The notes under the pieces are model-generated. The model did not search any database and was not told the origin of the DNA. It saw nothing but the letters and a program-made list of their open reading frames with translations. Shown one piece after another: positions 18,501-25,830 of a DNA stretch of 64,000 nt (position 1 is its first letter; each line of letters starts with the position of its first letter). Made by a program: the position numbers and the translations under genes. The stretch comes from Bacteroidales bacterium (GTDB lineage Bacteria; Bacteroidota; Bacteroidia; Bacteroidales; F082). The DNA lies in contig JAKSMU010000002.1 in the NCBI GenBank assembly GCA_024400455.1, forward strand, positions 1 to 64,000, given 5' to 3'.

Positions 18501-19121
18501 CGAAAGAATGGGGTCCCAATAAGGCGAACGCAGCCTGTCCTCGCCGAAATGGCCATTCCCGCCTTCAAATTCAATGGAAAAGACAATGTTCCTGTATACG
18601 GCGATTTCCTTCTTGACAGGATTGAACTGCACGGGGCAGATGCTGAATTGAACCACATCAACACCGCGCAATTCGGTTTTGCCAGCAATCTTCACAATCT
18701 CGCCAGGATACGTTGCATCCTTGCTGTAAATCGAAATGTTCTTTTCGTAGTCAGTCGGCAAATCATCGTTTTCGACACAATAGCCCAACGATGGCGCAAT
18801 GTCAACATTTCCTATGATTTCCTTGTCGAAACTCACAATGCTGACCTTAGCCGTCGCGCCCTGCGGGATGGCCATCATGCGGTTAATGAAAGGAACATTG
18901 GGTTCACCTTTCAGGTTCGGCATGACCAGACCGCTCATCGTAACTTCGCACATGCTTTCTCCTTTGACTTCAATGGGCTTCAAGTCGAATTTGTCCATTT
19001 TGTATTCAAGAGAAACCTTTTGGGCATTTTGTTCATTGATGGTCAGGCATTGAGCATCAACCTTAACGACTGATGCCAAAATGCAAGTCAATGTAGCGAT
19101 AAATAGGCGGAAGTACTTCAT
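15600..19121 (-). CDS. Gingipain-like C25 cysteine protease with T9SS sorting domain, copy B
   Basis: A 1173-residue tandem paralogue of the preceding gene with the same layout: signal peptide, C25 propeptide, caspase-like catalytic domain with HRDHG and SVNCKTG at the same spacing, beta-sandwich domains, cleaved-adhesin-like domain, and a type A sorting domain beginning VYPNPTKG and ending VMVGK. Residues 1-339 are identical in sequence to copy A; the remainder is clearly homologous but diverged, most in the beta-sandwich part (about 780-1090). Substrate pockets downstream of residue 339 differ (for example near residues 455-500), so the two may have different specificity. It lies 75 bp after the mutarotase-symporter gene and 115 bp before copy A. 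Confidence 0.87.
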   Translation of the reverse strand: MKYFRLFIATLTCILASVVKVDAQCLTINEQNAQKVSLEYKMDKFDLKPIEVKGESMCEVTMSGLVMPNLKGEPNVPFINRMMAIPQGATAKVSIVSFDKEIIGNVDIAPSLGYCVENDDLPTDYEKNISIYSKDATYPGEIVKIAGKTELRGVDVVQFSICPVQFNPVKKEIAVYRNIVFSIEFEGGNGHFGEDRLRSPYWDPILSQNVINYDCLPKIDYEKRMQQWLRDNEEGAEYLIMVPNNEDFRVYGEKLANYRRKQGILTQVLSMNDIGVSNIVELRAWFHEAYASWAIPPVAVCLLGDHNTNINQGIPAMISDHPSDGTCITDNFYADVNDDNLPDMCFSRLVAKNKNELPVFVDRQIEYEYTNPNMEPYTYSHPITALGWDVNKWFQISLESVGGFLRQQGKTPARFSGFYNGDASGPWSMANNTDYMLNYFGPNGLGYIPATPQEMEPFGGFGDDEGFDVLDAINQGTSVVQHRDHGWTYTWFQPELLPDHLAELHNVGKLPFLISVNCKTGDFNAEGSCLAEAFLRSTYEGHNTGVVGAIAPTGQSFTFNSDVFMLGIWDYFYPNFLPDIGYDSQFEGSSLPAFANVSSKYMMMPDFFPNLTVDSRKYTQRMYHSHCDAFLQVFMGLPQNMDLTYDQAILAGTAEFQITAPLDTHIGLSKKDLNGNIIILGVGEGTGAPQIIEMSDYLLTGDSLLVTVTGKNYLRQEIKIQVIPSNEAFVTLSNYAINDGNMSMCYDSEAEIDIELKNVGLIPSENGSMTLSTDSDYVTIETPTITIPALESEQAYAIENAFHINIADNVPNNTQVHFLLQVECDGNIYESHFSAKIGAPNCNINFIRITNTTGHTVYSLDPGEFYKMEFTIKNNGACSSGHSILRFDGGDNIRSVTDPIVFDDLGPGESLTATFDVYVEWDAGAYFNVPFTLYLDSGEYDASQEYTTFIGTFVEPFETNPSTAIWSYQCQDYTAKWKRDNVFPYEGHFCMKSGWIANHTTSIILTYTTARPGNISFYYRVASHPNYGFLKFFIDDNEMGSWSGSIPWTEASFSVSPGTHRFKWAYTKSQNAAGGQDCAWIDYVSLPPTYDNTLENEMSNIAVYPNPTKGLLRISSATDDPVDMIYVYDLMGRIVMSKAASDSIDLTELAEGLYVVKVEINGSFTYHKVMVGK

Positions 19122-19147
19122 AGCGTGATAATTTGGGCGCAAATTAG
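18105..19147. repeat. 1043-bp perfect direct repeat, right copy (5' half of C25 copy B)
   Basis: Partner of 14468-15510. The upstream end (19147) falls just inside the promoter-like CTAATTTGCG sequence shared by both genes; beyond it the flanks are unrelated. Confidence 0.9.
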
Positions 19148-19196
19148 TGAAAAAAAGAATACAAAAAATTGAAGCTCAAAAAATCTGTTTAAACAG

Positions 19197-21839
19197 TTAT
19201 TTCCCCAATTCCTTCCAAGTCAGTCCTTTCAAATTCTTGCGGTTAGGCGAAAACAAACTCATAAGATAGCCCACCGCCACCGAGACCACCATGCCGATGC
19301 AGCCGTAAAGCAGCAGGTTGAGGTTGGTGAAATATTTCACGCAGAAGACTGCCACGATGCCGCAAACAAAACCTGTCAAGGCGGATTTTGCATCGATGCG
19401 CGGGAAGAAAATACCCATCAAGAAGAGACCGCCCAAGCCCGAGGACAGCAAGCCTAAGATTTCCTGGAAGAAATCAAGCAGGGAATAAATGCTCCAAGTT
19501 GCCATCAGCAAGGCCAAGCCCACACCGATAATGCCCGAAACCACGCAAGCCCAACGCGCCACTTTAAGCATTTCATTGTCAGTGGTCTGAATGCGCCAAC
19601 GCTTGTAGAAATCGACGGAAAAAGCCGTGGCAATGGAATTGATGTTAGATGAAATCGTCGACATGGTGGCGGCAAAAATGGCCGCAATCAGCAAGCCCGC
19701 CACACCAGCCGGCAATTGGCTCATCATGAAGAATGGAAATATAGCATCGGTCTTGGTCATGGAGATGTCCAAATCGGCCGGATGGGTCTTGAAGAAAGTG
19801 TAAAGGCCTGCGCCAATGGCAAAGAAAGCAATGGAAATCACGGCACTCATCACGCCATTGAGCAAGATGCTGTGCGAAGCGCTTTTTTCATTTTTCGTGG
19901 TCAGATAACGTTGAATCACCGTCTGGTCGGAAGTGTAGGAAATCAGGTTGTTGGCAATGCCGCCCAAAATGACAACCCAGAAAGTGGCTTTCGTGAAATC
20001 GAAGCTCCAATCGACCAGTTTCAGTTTTTCATCCGCCATGGCAATGTCGACAAAACCGCCGAAACCGCCTTCGGTGGAGAAAATCAGGTAAGCCGCCGAA
20101 ACCAAAGCGCCGCCCACTAAAATGATGCCTTGCACCACATCGCCCCAGATGACAGCTTCCACACCACCCATGGTGCAATAAATGATGGTAATCACGCCCA
20201 TCAAGGCAATGCAGACCCAAATGTTGATGCCTGTCACGGCAGTCAAAGCCAAAGAAGGCAGATAAAGCACAAGTGCCATTCGGGCCACCATGAAGATGAT
20301 GAAAACCGCGCTTGCCATCAGGCGGGCAGCACCACTGAAACGGCGTTCAAGATATTCGTAGGCCGTGGTCACATTCAGTCGCCTAAAAAACGGCAGATAG
20401 TATTTGATGACCGGAAAACTCACCAACAGAATGGTGATGAGCATCGGATAATAAGTCCAGTTGGTAGCGTAAGCCTTGGCCGGATAAGCCATATAGGTGA
20501 TGGCGCTCAGCATGGTAGCATAAATGCTGATGCCTGCTGCCCACCAAGGAATGCGGCCTCCGCCTTTGAAGAAATCTTCGCCGCCTTTTTCCTTGCGCAT
20601 GAAATAATAGCCCAAAAGCAACATGCCCGCTAGATAAACAATCAGCACCAGCCAATTCAGCCAGCCAAAAGATTTTTTACTTTCCAAACTGACAAGTGAA
20701 ACTTCATTGGAACGCACACCAGGCTTGCTCTCACCACCAATCACAAGCCAACCATTTTGATATGGAACGATGGCTGCACCAGCCTTGGCCAATTGCGGAA
20801 AGGAGCCGTTTTCAAACCAAGTGTCGGTGAGCGTGTGATGTACCAAAACCTTGTCGTTAAAACGATACCAATCAGCAGGATGCGACATATAATCGTGATG
20901 ACTTTCACCCAGTTTTCCATTGATGGCTGCCTCAAAAATCTGTGCGTTTACGCCACCGAAGAAAACCAAATGTGAACCGCCTGAAACGGAACAGACCGCA
21001 CCAATCAGCGCACGCGACGCACCATCGGCATCAGCAAGAATAGGAGCCGTTTCCGACCATAGGCCTGTATTCAAATCGAGGCGCAAGCCGTTGTGATGAA
21101 CGATGCCTTCGCGACTTTCGGTCGGAGCAGCGTAACCGCCCATTAGGTAAAGGTTTGGATTGCCGGCATTGCTCTGGACCGCCATGCAATGCTGCAAACG
21201 GAAGTCGCCGGGAAAACATGGCATTTCTTCCCACGATTCACCTTTCAGCAAAGCCTCAAGATTGACTTTGAAAACACGGTTTGAGCCATTGCCATCACTC
21301 TGTCCGCCAGCCACATAAATCATATTTTCCGACAAGCAGCCTGCCATGTTATCCAAAGCTACAGGCAAGGAAGGCAAAGTTTTTGTCTTCAATTCATCAC
21401 CTTGAAAACTGACTAAATAAACATTGTTCAAGCTATGGTTCCCATCGTTTCCGCCGAGGCAAATCAAGCCTTGTGGTGTGGAAACGCTCACGCCGTAGGC
21501 CACGGCTTTTGGCAGTTTTCCGATGGATTTCCAGTTTTCGTTGTCCTTGAAAGCGTTTTCAAGGAGATAAACGCCATCGTAAAAGACCTTTTCGCCACCA
21601 TCGGCAGCAGGAACATTTGGAAAATTGCAACCGCCTGCAACGATTATCTTTCCATCAACAACTCCAGCAAAATGCCCCGAAAGACCTTGCCCGCCACTGA
21701 CTGACAATGGCGCTAAAGGCTTTAAATCCAGATGATTGAAATCGCGATCTGCTCCAAAGGCAAAAGCTGTGATGCACGACAACAAACAAACCAGAAGATG
21801 CCGTGCGACTTTAAGGTTAGAATTCTTTTTTTTCATCAT
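19197..21839 (-). CDS. Sialic-acid mutarotase (cyclically permuted kelch) fused to SSS sodium symporter
   Basis: An 880-residue fusion. After a signal peptide (about residues 1-32) come kelch repeats (about 45-385, repeated GG and W/Y-rich blades such as IIVAGGCNFP, IYVAGGQSDG, LYLMGGYAA) matching the cyclically permuted relatives of NanM/YjhT, which equilibrate sialic-acid anomers. From about residue 397 to the end there is a sodium:solute symporter with some 13 membrane segments and the family pattern ISIYATMLSAITYMAYPAKA. SSS proteins of this type have the N-terminus outside, so the propeller would sit in the periplasm at the mouth of the transporter. Two ATGs are adjacent (21837-21839 and 21834-21836); the first is used. 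Neighbours are the lyase upstream and proteases and epimerase downstream. Confidence 0.87.
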   Translation of the reverse strand: MMKKKNSNLKVARHLLVCLLSCITAFAFGADRDFNHLDLKPLAPLSVSGGQGLSGHFAGVVDGKIIVAGGCNFPNVPAADGGEKVFYDGVYLLENAFKDNENWKSIGKLPKAVAYGVSVSTPQGLICLGGNDGNHSLNNVYLVSFQGDELKTKTLPSLPVALDNMAGCLSENMIYVAGGQSDGNGSNRVFKVNLEALLKGESWEEMPCFPGDFRLQHCMAVQSNAGNPNLYLMGGYAAPTESREGIVHHNGLRLDLNTGLWSETAPILADADGASRALIGAVCSVSGGSHLVFFGGVNAQIFEAAINGKLGESHHDYMSHPADWYRFNDKVLVHHTLTDTWFENGSFPQLAKAGAAIVPYQNGWLVIGGESKPGVRSNEVSLVSLESKKSFGWLNWLVLIVYLAGMLLLGYYFMRKEKGGEDFFKGGGRIPWWAAGISIYATMLSAITYMAYPAKAYATNWTYYPMLITILLVSFPVIKYYLPFFRRLNVTTAYEYLERRFSGAARLMASAVFIIFMVARMALVLYLPSLALTAVTGINIWVCIALMGVITIIYCTMGGVEAVIWGDVVQGIILVGGALVSAAYLIFSTEGGFGGFVDIAMADEKLKLVDWSFDFTKATFWVVILGGIANNLISYTSDQTVIQRYLTTKNEKSASHSILLNGVMSAVISIAFFAIGAGLYTFFKTHPADLDISMTKTDAIFPFFMMSQLPAGVAGLLIAAIFAATMSTISSNINSIATAFSVDFYKRWRIQTTDNEMLKVARWACVVSGIIGVGLALLMATWSIYSLLDFFQEILGLLSSGLGGLFLMGIFFPRIDAKSALTGFVCGIVAVFCVKYFTNLNLLLYGCIGMVVSVAVGYLMSLFSPNRKNLKGLTWKELGK

Positions 21840-21882
21840 ACGGCATCTTCTTTTTTGATTAATAATAGAATGCAATTAATTA

Positions 21883-22479
21883 TTATTCAGCATCTTCGAT
21901 TCTTTCGACAGGATAATTTTTGATTACGGTAAAGTCGAAAATGACACCGAAATTATATTCGCCAAGTTTGGCAGGCTTCAATGCGATGCCATATTCACCT
22001 GGTTGCAGTTCAGTTGTAATCAAATAAACATTATCAGAAAGCTGCTCCCATGTGAATGGATCGCGTTCGTGCGAGGAAACATTTATACCTTCAATGATTG
22101 TTCCCTCATAATAGATGCGTTTTTTCTTTGCTACTTCCAGTGGAATGATAACCATGTTGTCAGGGGTCATCGATTTAACAAATGGTTCGTACTTTCCCCA
22201 TGCGTATTTGACATTTTTCCTGCTTGGATCACATACCATCAGGAATTGTCCCGTATAAATGTTTTCCGATGCATTCCCTTTATATTCATACTGTTTTTTA
22301 CCAAGTTCAAAGCCAAATATGCCCGTACTGGATTTCACTGATTTTCCGCTGACGTATGAAACCGGCACGTACTCGTCTCCTTTTATTATGTAGAGACCCG
22401 GTTCCAAATCAATTTCCTGTGCAAAAATGTTCATCGAAAACAAAGCCAAAAACATGGCTGCAAAAAAACTTTTCTTCAT
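21883..22479 (-). CDS. Secreted protein of unknown function in the sialic-acid gene run
   Basis: A 198-residue protein with a signal peptide (FFAAMFLALFSMNIFAQ, cleavage near residue 21). The mature part is predicted beta-rich with the opening EIDLEPGLYIIKGDEYVPV and a late stretch LQPGEYGIALKP, which echo each other as G-Y/I-L phrases. No family is recognised, and no catalytic signature is visible. It lies between the lyase (115 bp upstream) and the mutarotase-symporter (43 bp downstream), same strand, so it is probably co-expressed. A periplasmic binding or chaperone role would be a guess. Confidence 0.7.
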   Translation of the reverse strand: MKKSFFAAMFLALFSMNIFAQEIDLEPGLYIIKGDEYVPVSYVSGKSVKSSTGIFGFELGKKQYEYKGNASENIYTGQFLMVCDPSRKNVKYAWGKYEPFVKSMTPDNMVIIPLEVAKKKRIYYEGTIIEGINVSSHERDPFTWEQLSDNVYLITTELQPGEYGIALKPAKLGEYNFGVIFDFTVIKNYPVERIEDAE

Positions 22480-22594
22480 TATTAAATGTGTTTTGTGTGA
22501 GTATAACTTATGTTGACAATTTATCGAATATGCAATAATACAACATTTTTCACCTTATCACTGCAAATTGCATACCCATTTTGAAGACAAAACG

Positions 22595-23509
22595 CTATTT
22601 TTTGCATTTTTCAAAAAAATCAATAGCTTCAAGTTCCTGTTTCATAGCCTTTTCCTCTTCATCAGTCATGTTTTGGAACGGCGTGCGGTTTAGGCCTAAA
22701 TCCAAGCCCAGAAGTTTCATGATACGTTTGCCAGCCACGATGTTGCCACGGTAATGGCAAATCACATTAATCACATCTTGGGCATAGTTCTGCAATTCTC
22801 TTGCCTTAGTTAAATCGCCGTTTTTCCAAGCCTCGATGATGCCGACTAAGCAACGGCCATTGTAGTTGGAAGTGCCGCAAATGCCACCTTGCGTGCCGCA
22901 CATTTCCAACGAAGCCAGAATGGTCTCGTCCTGACCGTGAAGCATATCGAAACGGCCATTCTTATAAAGCATGCACTGGTTGAATTCATACAGGCTTTCA
23001 AACGTATATTTCACGCCGGCAAAATTCGCGATGCGGCCATCGACGGCTTCCAGAAACTTCACCATAGGCAGATAGGCATTGTTGAAAGCAGGAATGTGAT
23101 AATAATAGAACGGCAGTTCGGGAGCGCCGCAAGCGATTTCCTCGCAATATTTCACCAATTCCTCCACGCGGTTGATTTTCGGGAAAGGCGTAGCCATGGC
23201 GCCAATGCCCCAGGCACCGATTTTCTGAGCGTGTTCGGCCAGCATCTTGCTGTTGCGGGCACAGCAACTGCCCACATGAACGATGACCTTGAAACCTTCA
23301 GGCGCAGCTTTCACCCAAGTCTCGGCTAACTTCATGCGTTCGTCTTCGGTGAGCATGTAACCCTCTCCAGATGAACCGTTTACAAAAACGCCTTTCAGTC
23401 CGTTGCGCTGCAACAAAGCGGCATATTCGGGAATAATGTCGTAATTCACGTCTCCATTTTCCTTGAAAGGTGTAAACGGAGCATCTATCAAACCTATGAT
23501 TTTCTGCAT
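22595..23509 (-). CDS. nanA: N-acetylneuraminate lyase (DHDPS superfamily)
   Basis: A 304-residue class I aldolase of the DapA/NanA superfamily. GSSGEG at 45-50 is the carboxylate-binding loop, Y137 in YYYHIP the catalytic Tyr, and K167 in FAGVKYT the Schiff-base lysine. It splits Neu5Ac to ManNAc and pyruvate in the cytoplasm. The assignment to sialate rather than dihydrodipicolinate rests on the GSSGEG loop and on the neighbours (mutarotase-symporter, AGE epimerase, sialate esterase). The ATG at 23507-23509 is chosen because the longer frame crosses the TATCTTTG promoter (23534-23541). It is the first gene of the eight-gene minus-strand run. Confidence 0.88.
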   Translation of the reverse strand: MQKIIGLIDAPFTPFKENGDVNYDIIPEYAALLQRNGLKGVFVNGSSGEGYMLTEDERMKLAETWVKAAPEGFKVIVHVGSCCARNSKMLAEHAQKIGAWGIGAMATPFPKINRVEELVKYCEEIACGAPELPFYYYHIPAFNNAYLPMVKFLEAVDGRIANFAGVKYTFESLYEFNQCMLYKNGRFDMLHGQDETILASLEMCGTQGGICGTSNYNGRCLVGIIEAWKNGDLTKARELQNYAQDVINVICHYRGNIVAGKRIMKLLGLDLGLNRTPFQNMTDEEEKAMKQELEAIDFFEKCKK

Positions 23510-23533
23510 GATTTTGTCTTTTTGAAATTTTGG

Positions 23534-23541
23534 CAAAGATA
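23534..23541 (-). promoter_or_regulatory. -7 element of the sialic-acid operon (nanA)
   Basis: Minus-strand TATCTTTG, exact TAnnTTTG, 24 bases before the nanA ATG, inside the 92-bp divergent region shared with the sialate esterase gene. Confidence 0.65.
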
Positions 23542-23573
23542 TGGCTTTTCCATTTTGAAAAAGAAATATTCCG

Positions 23574-23581
23574 TAATATTG
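23574..23581 (+). promoter_or_regulatory. Weaker -7 element for the sialate esterase gene
   Basis: TAATATTG, one mismatch from TAnnTTTG, 20 bases before the ATG at 23602, with TTTG at 23554-23557. It would allow joint regulation with the divergent nanA promoter. Confidence 0.4.
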
Positions 23582-23601
23582 CACAAGCAAATTTCATCGA
23601 C

Positions 23602-25713
23602 ATGAAAAAACTGTGTCTAATCATCGTTTTATTGTTGCCTTTGCTGCTGAAGGCGCAACCCGTGAAAGTGGCTTGCGTGGGCAACAGCGTCACCTTTGGC
23701 TATGGCTTGGAAAATCCTGAAAAGGAGAGTTATCCCGTTCAGTTACAGCAACTTTTGGGCGAAAACTACTTGGTGAAAAACTTCGGCAAAAGCGGCGCAA
23801 CGCTTTTGAGGAAAGGCCACAGACCTTACAACGAACAGGAGGAATACAAAAACGCCATTGCCTTTGCAGGCGACATTGTTGTCATTCACCTCGGCCTTAA
23901 CGACACCGACCCGCGCGACTGGCCCAACTATGGCGATGATTTCATCAAAGACTATCTTACTTTGATTCAGGATTTTAGGACGGCAAATCCGAACTGTAAA
24001 ATTTACATTTGCCGCATGACGCCTATCGGTCACAACCATTGGCGCTTTAAATCGGGGACAAGAGACTGGTATTGGAAAATCCAGCACTGCATCGAAGTCG
24101 TAGCCGAACAAGCCGACTGCCAACTGATTGATTTGCAAGAAATACTTTATCATCGCCCCGACCTTTTCCCCGATGCCCTGCATCCAACAAAAGAAGGTGC
24201 CGGAATTATTGCGCAGCAAGTCTACGAAGCCATCACGGGCGATTTCGGCGGCTTGCAAATGCCTGATTTCTATTCCGATAACATGATTTTGCAGCGCGAT
24301 ATTCCTTTGACAATCAGCGGAAAGGCAAATGCTGGCGACCAGATTTCAGTGCTGCTGCGCAAGCCTGAAAAAAGAAAAACGAAGGAAATCCAAACGCAGC
24401 AAACCATGGCGGGAAAAGATGGCCGTTGGAGCGTAACACTCAACCCGACAGCGGCAGGGACGAATTACACTTTAATGATTCGGTGCTTCACTTCGACAAG
24501 CTCAGTGAGCAGTGAAATCACCTATAAAAACATTGCTTTTGGCGAAGTCTGGCTTTGCTCGGGCCAATCGAACATGGTTTTCCGTGTCGACCAAAGCATT
24601 GAAGATGAGCAAAATGAAATCAAGGCTTATCTTGCCACAAATCCCGATATCCGCCTTTTCAATGAAAAATGTAATTGGCTGACCAACGATTACGAATGGC
24701 CGGAAACGGCTTTGGATTCCGTCAACCGGCTGATGCACTTTGCACCTGCCAAATGGGAGATGTGCAACGGACAAAACACCACGGAGTTTTCTGCCGTCGC
24801 TTTTCAATTCGGCAAAATGCTTTCCGACAGTTTGAATGTTCCCATCGGTTTGATTCTGAATGCCGTAGGCGGTTCTCCTGCCGAATCCTGGATTGACCGC
24901 AAGACCTTGGAATTTGAATTTCCCGACATGCTTTACAATTGGAAAGACAGCGATTTCATCCAGCAATGGGTGCGCGACCGTGCCAAAAAGAACATTGCCA
25001 AATCGGCAAACAAGCTGCAACGCCATCCTTACGAGCCTTGCTATCTGTTCGAGTCGGGCATTTTGCCGCTGCAAGGATGCGCCATAAAGGGCGTGATTTG
25101 GTATCAGGGTGAATCGAATGCACACAACATCGAGACACACGAAAAACTGTTTCCGCTTTTGGTGCAAAGTTGGCGCAATTGTTTTGGCGAACATTTGCCT
25201 TTCTATTTTGTGCAACTGTCGAGTCACGACAGACCAAGTTGGCCGGCTTTCCGCAACAGTCAGCGGTTGTTAATGAGCAAGTTGGAAAATACGCGCATGG
25301 CGGTTTGCAGCGATTTCGGCGACAGATACGATGTGCATCCACGCCACAAGAAAGCCGTCGGACAACGCCTCGCCCGCTGGGCTTTGCACGATTTGTATGG
25401 CTTCGATGTGGTTCCGTCAGGACCACTTTTCAAATCCATCGAAACGAAAGACAACGCCATTTTCATCAGTTTCGACTTTGCAGAAGGTCTTCACGCCAGT
25501 GACGGCAAAGCCTTGCGCACTTTCGAGATTGCAGAACAGGAAGGTCAGTTTGTTCCCGCAAATGCGGAAATTGTTGGAAATCAGGTGAAAGTTTGGAACA
25601 ACAGCATCCAAAATCCACGCTTCGTGCGCTATGGTTGGCAACCTACAACCGATGCCAATCTGGTCAATGGCGATGGATTGCCGGCTTCGACGTTTAGAGA
25701 ATTTGGATTTTGA
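23602..25713 (+). CDS. Two-domain sialate O-acetylesterase
   Basis: A 703-residue secreted esterase; the ATG at 23602 begins a signal peptide (LIIVLLLPLLLKAQ). Domain 1 (about 20-215) is an SGNH hydrolase: GNSVTFGYG with S29, LGLNDTDP, and DALHPT near residue 195. Domain 2 (about 230-690) is a sialate O-acetylesterase (SASA) domain with GEVWLCSGQSNM near residue 317, GVIWYQGESNA near residue 498 and a late DVHPRHKKAVG motif. The protein removes O-acetyl groups from sialic acids, releasing forms that the lyase route can use; two esterase domains could serve different acetyl positions. Divergent from nanA, 92 bp apart. Confidence 0.88.
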   Translation: MKKLCLIIVLLLPLLLKAQPVKVACVGNSVTFGYGLENPEKESYPVQLQQLLGENYLVKNFGKSGATLLRKGHRPYNEQEEYKNAIAFAGDIVVIHLGLNDTDPRDWPNYGDDFIKDYLTLIQDFRTANPNCKIYICRMTPIGHNHWRFKSGTRDWYWKIQHCIEVVAEQADCQLIDLQEILYHRPDLFPDALHPTKEGAGIIAQQVYEAITGDFGGLQMPDFYSDNMILQRDIPLTISGKANAGDQISVLLRKPEKRKTKEIQTQQTMAGKDGRWSVTLNPTAAGTNYTLMIRCFTSTSSVSSEITYKNIAFGEVWLCSGQSNMVFRVDQSIEDEQNEIKAYLATNPDIRLFNEKCNWLTNDYEWPETALDSVNRLMHFAPAKWEMCNGQNTTEFSAVAFQFGKMLSDSLNVPIGLILNAVGGSPAESWIDRKTLEFEFPDMLYNWKDSDFIQQWVRDRAKKNIAKSANKLQRHPYEPCYLFESGILPLQGCAIKGVIWYQGESNAHNIETHEKLFPLLVQSWRNCFGEHLPFYFVQLSSHDRPSWPAFRNSQRLLMSKLENTRMAVCSDFGDRYDVHPRHKKAVGQRLARWALHDLYGFDVVPSGPLFKSIETKDNAIFISFDFAEGLHASDGKALRTFEIAEQEGQFVPANAEIVGNQVKVWNNSIQNPRFVRYGWQPTTDANLVNGDGLPASTFREFGF

Positions 25714-25767
25714 GGCGGACATGTATTTAACAGCGTTTCCCCGACACGAAACATTTCGCTGAACACA

Positions 25768-25801
25768 GAAAAGGAGCACAAAACAACTTGCGCTCCTTTT
25801 C
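25768..25801. terminator. Bidirectional terminator between sialate esterase and M56-TonB gene
   Basis: Perfect 10-bp stem GAAAAGGAGC/GCTCCTTTTC with a 14-nt loop, lying between two convergent genes. Confidence 0.8.
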
Positions 25802-25830
25802 AACTTTTTGTGACAAACTATGCCCTTTGC

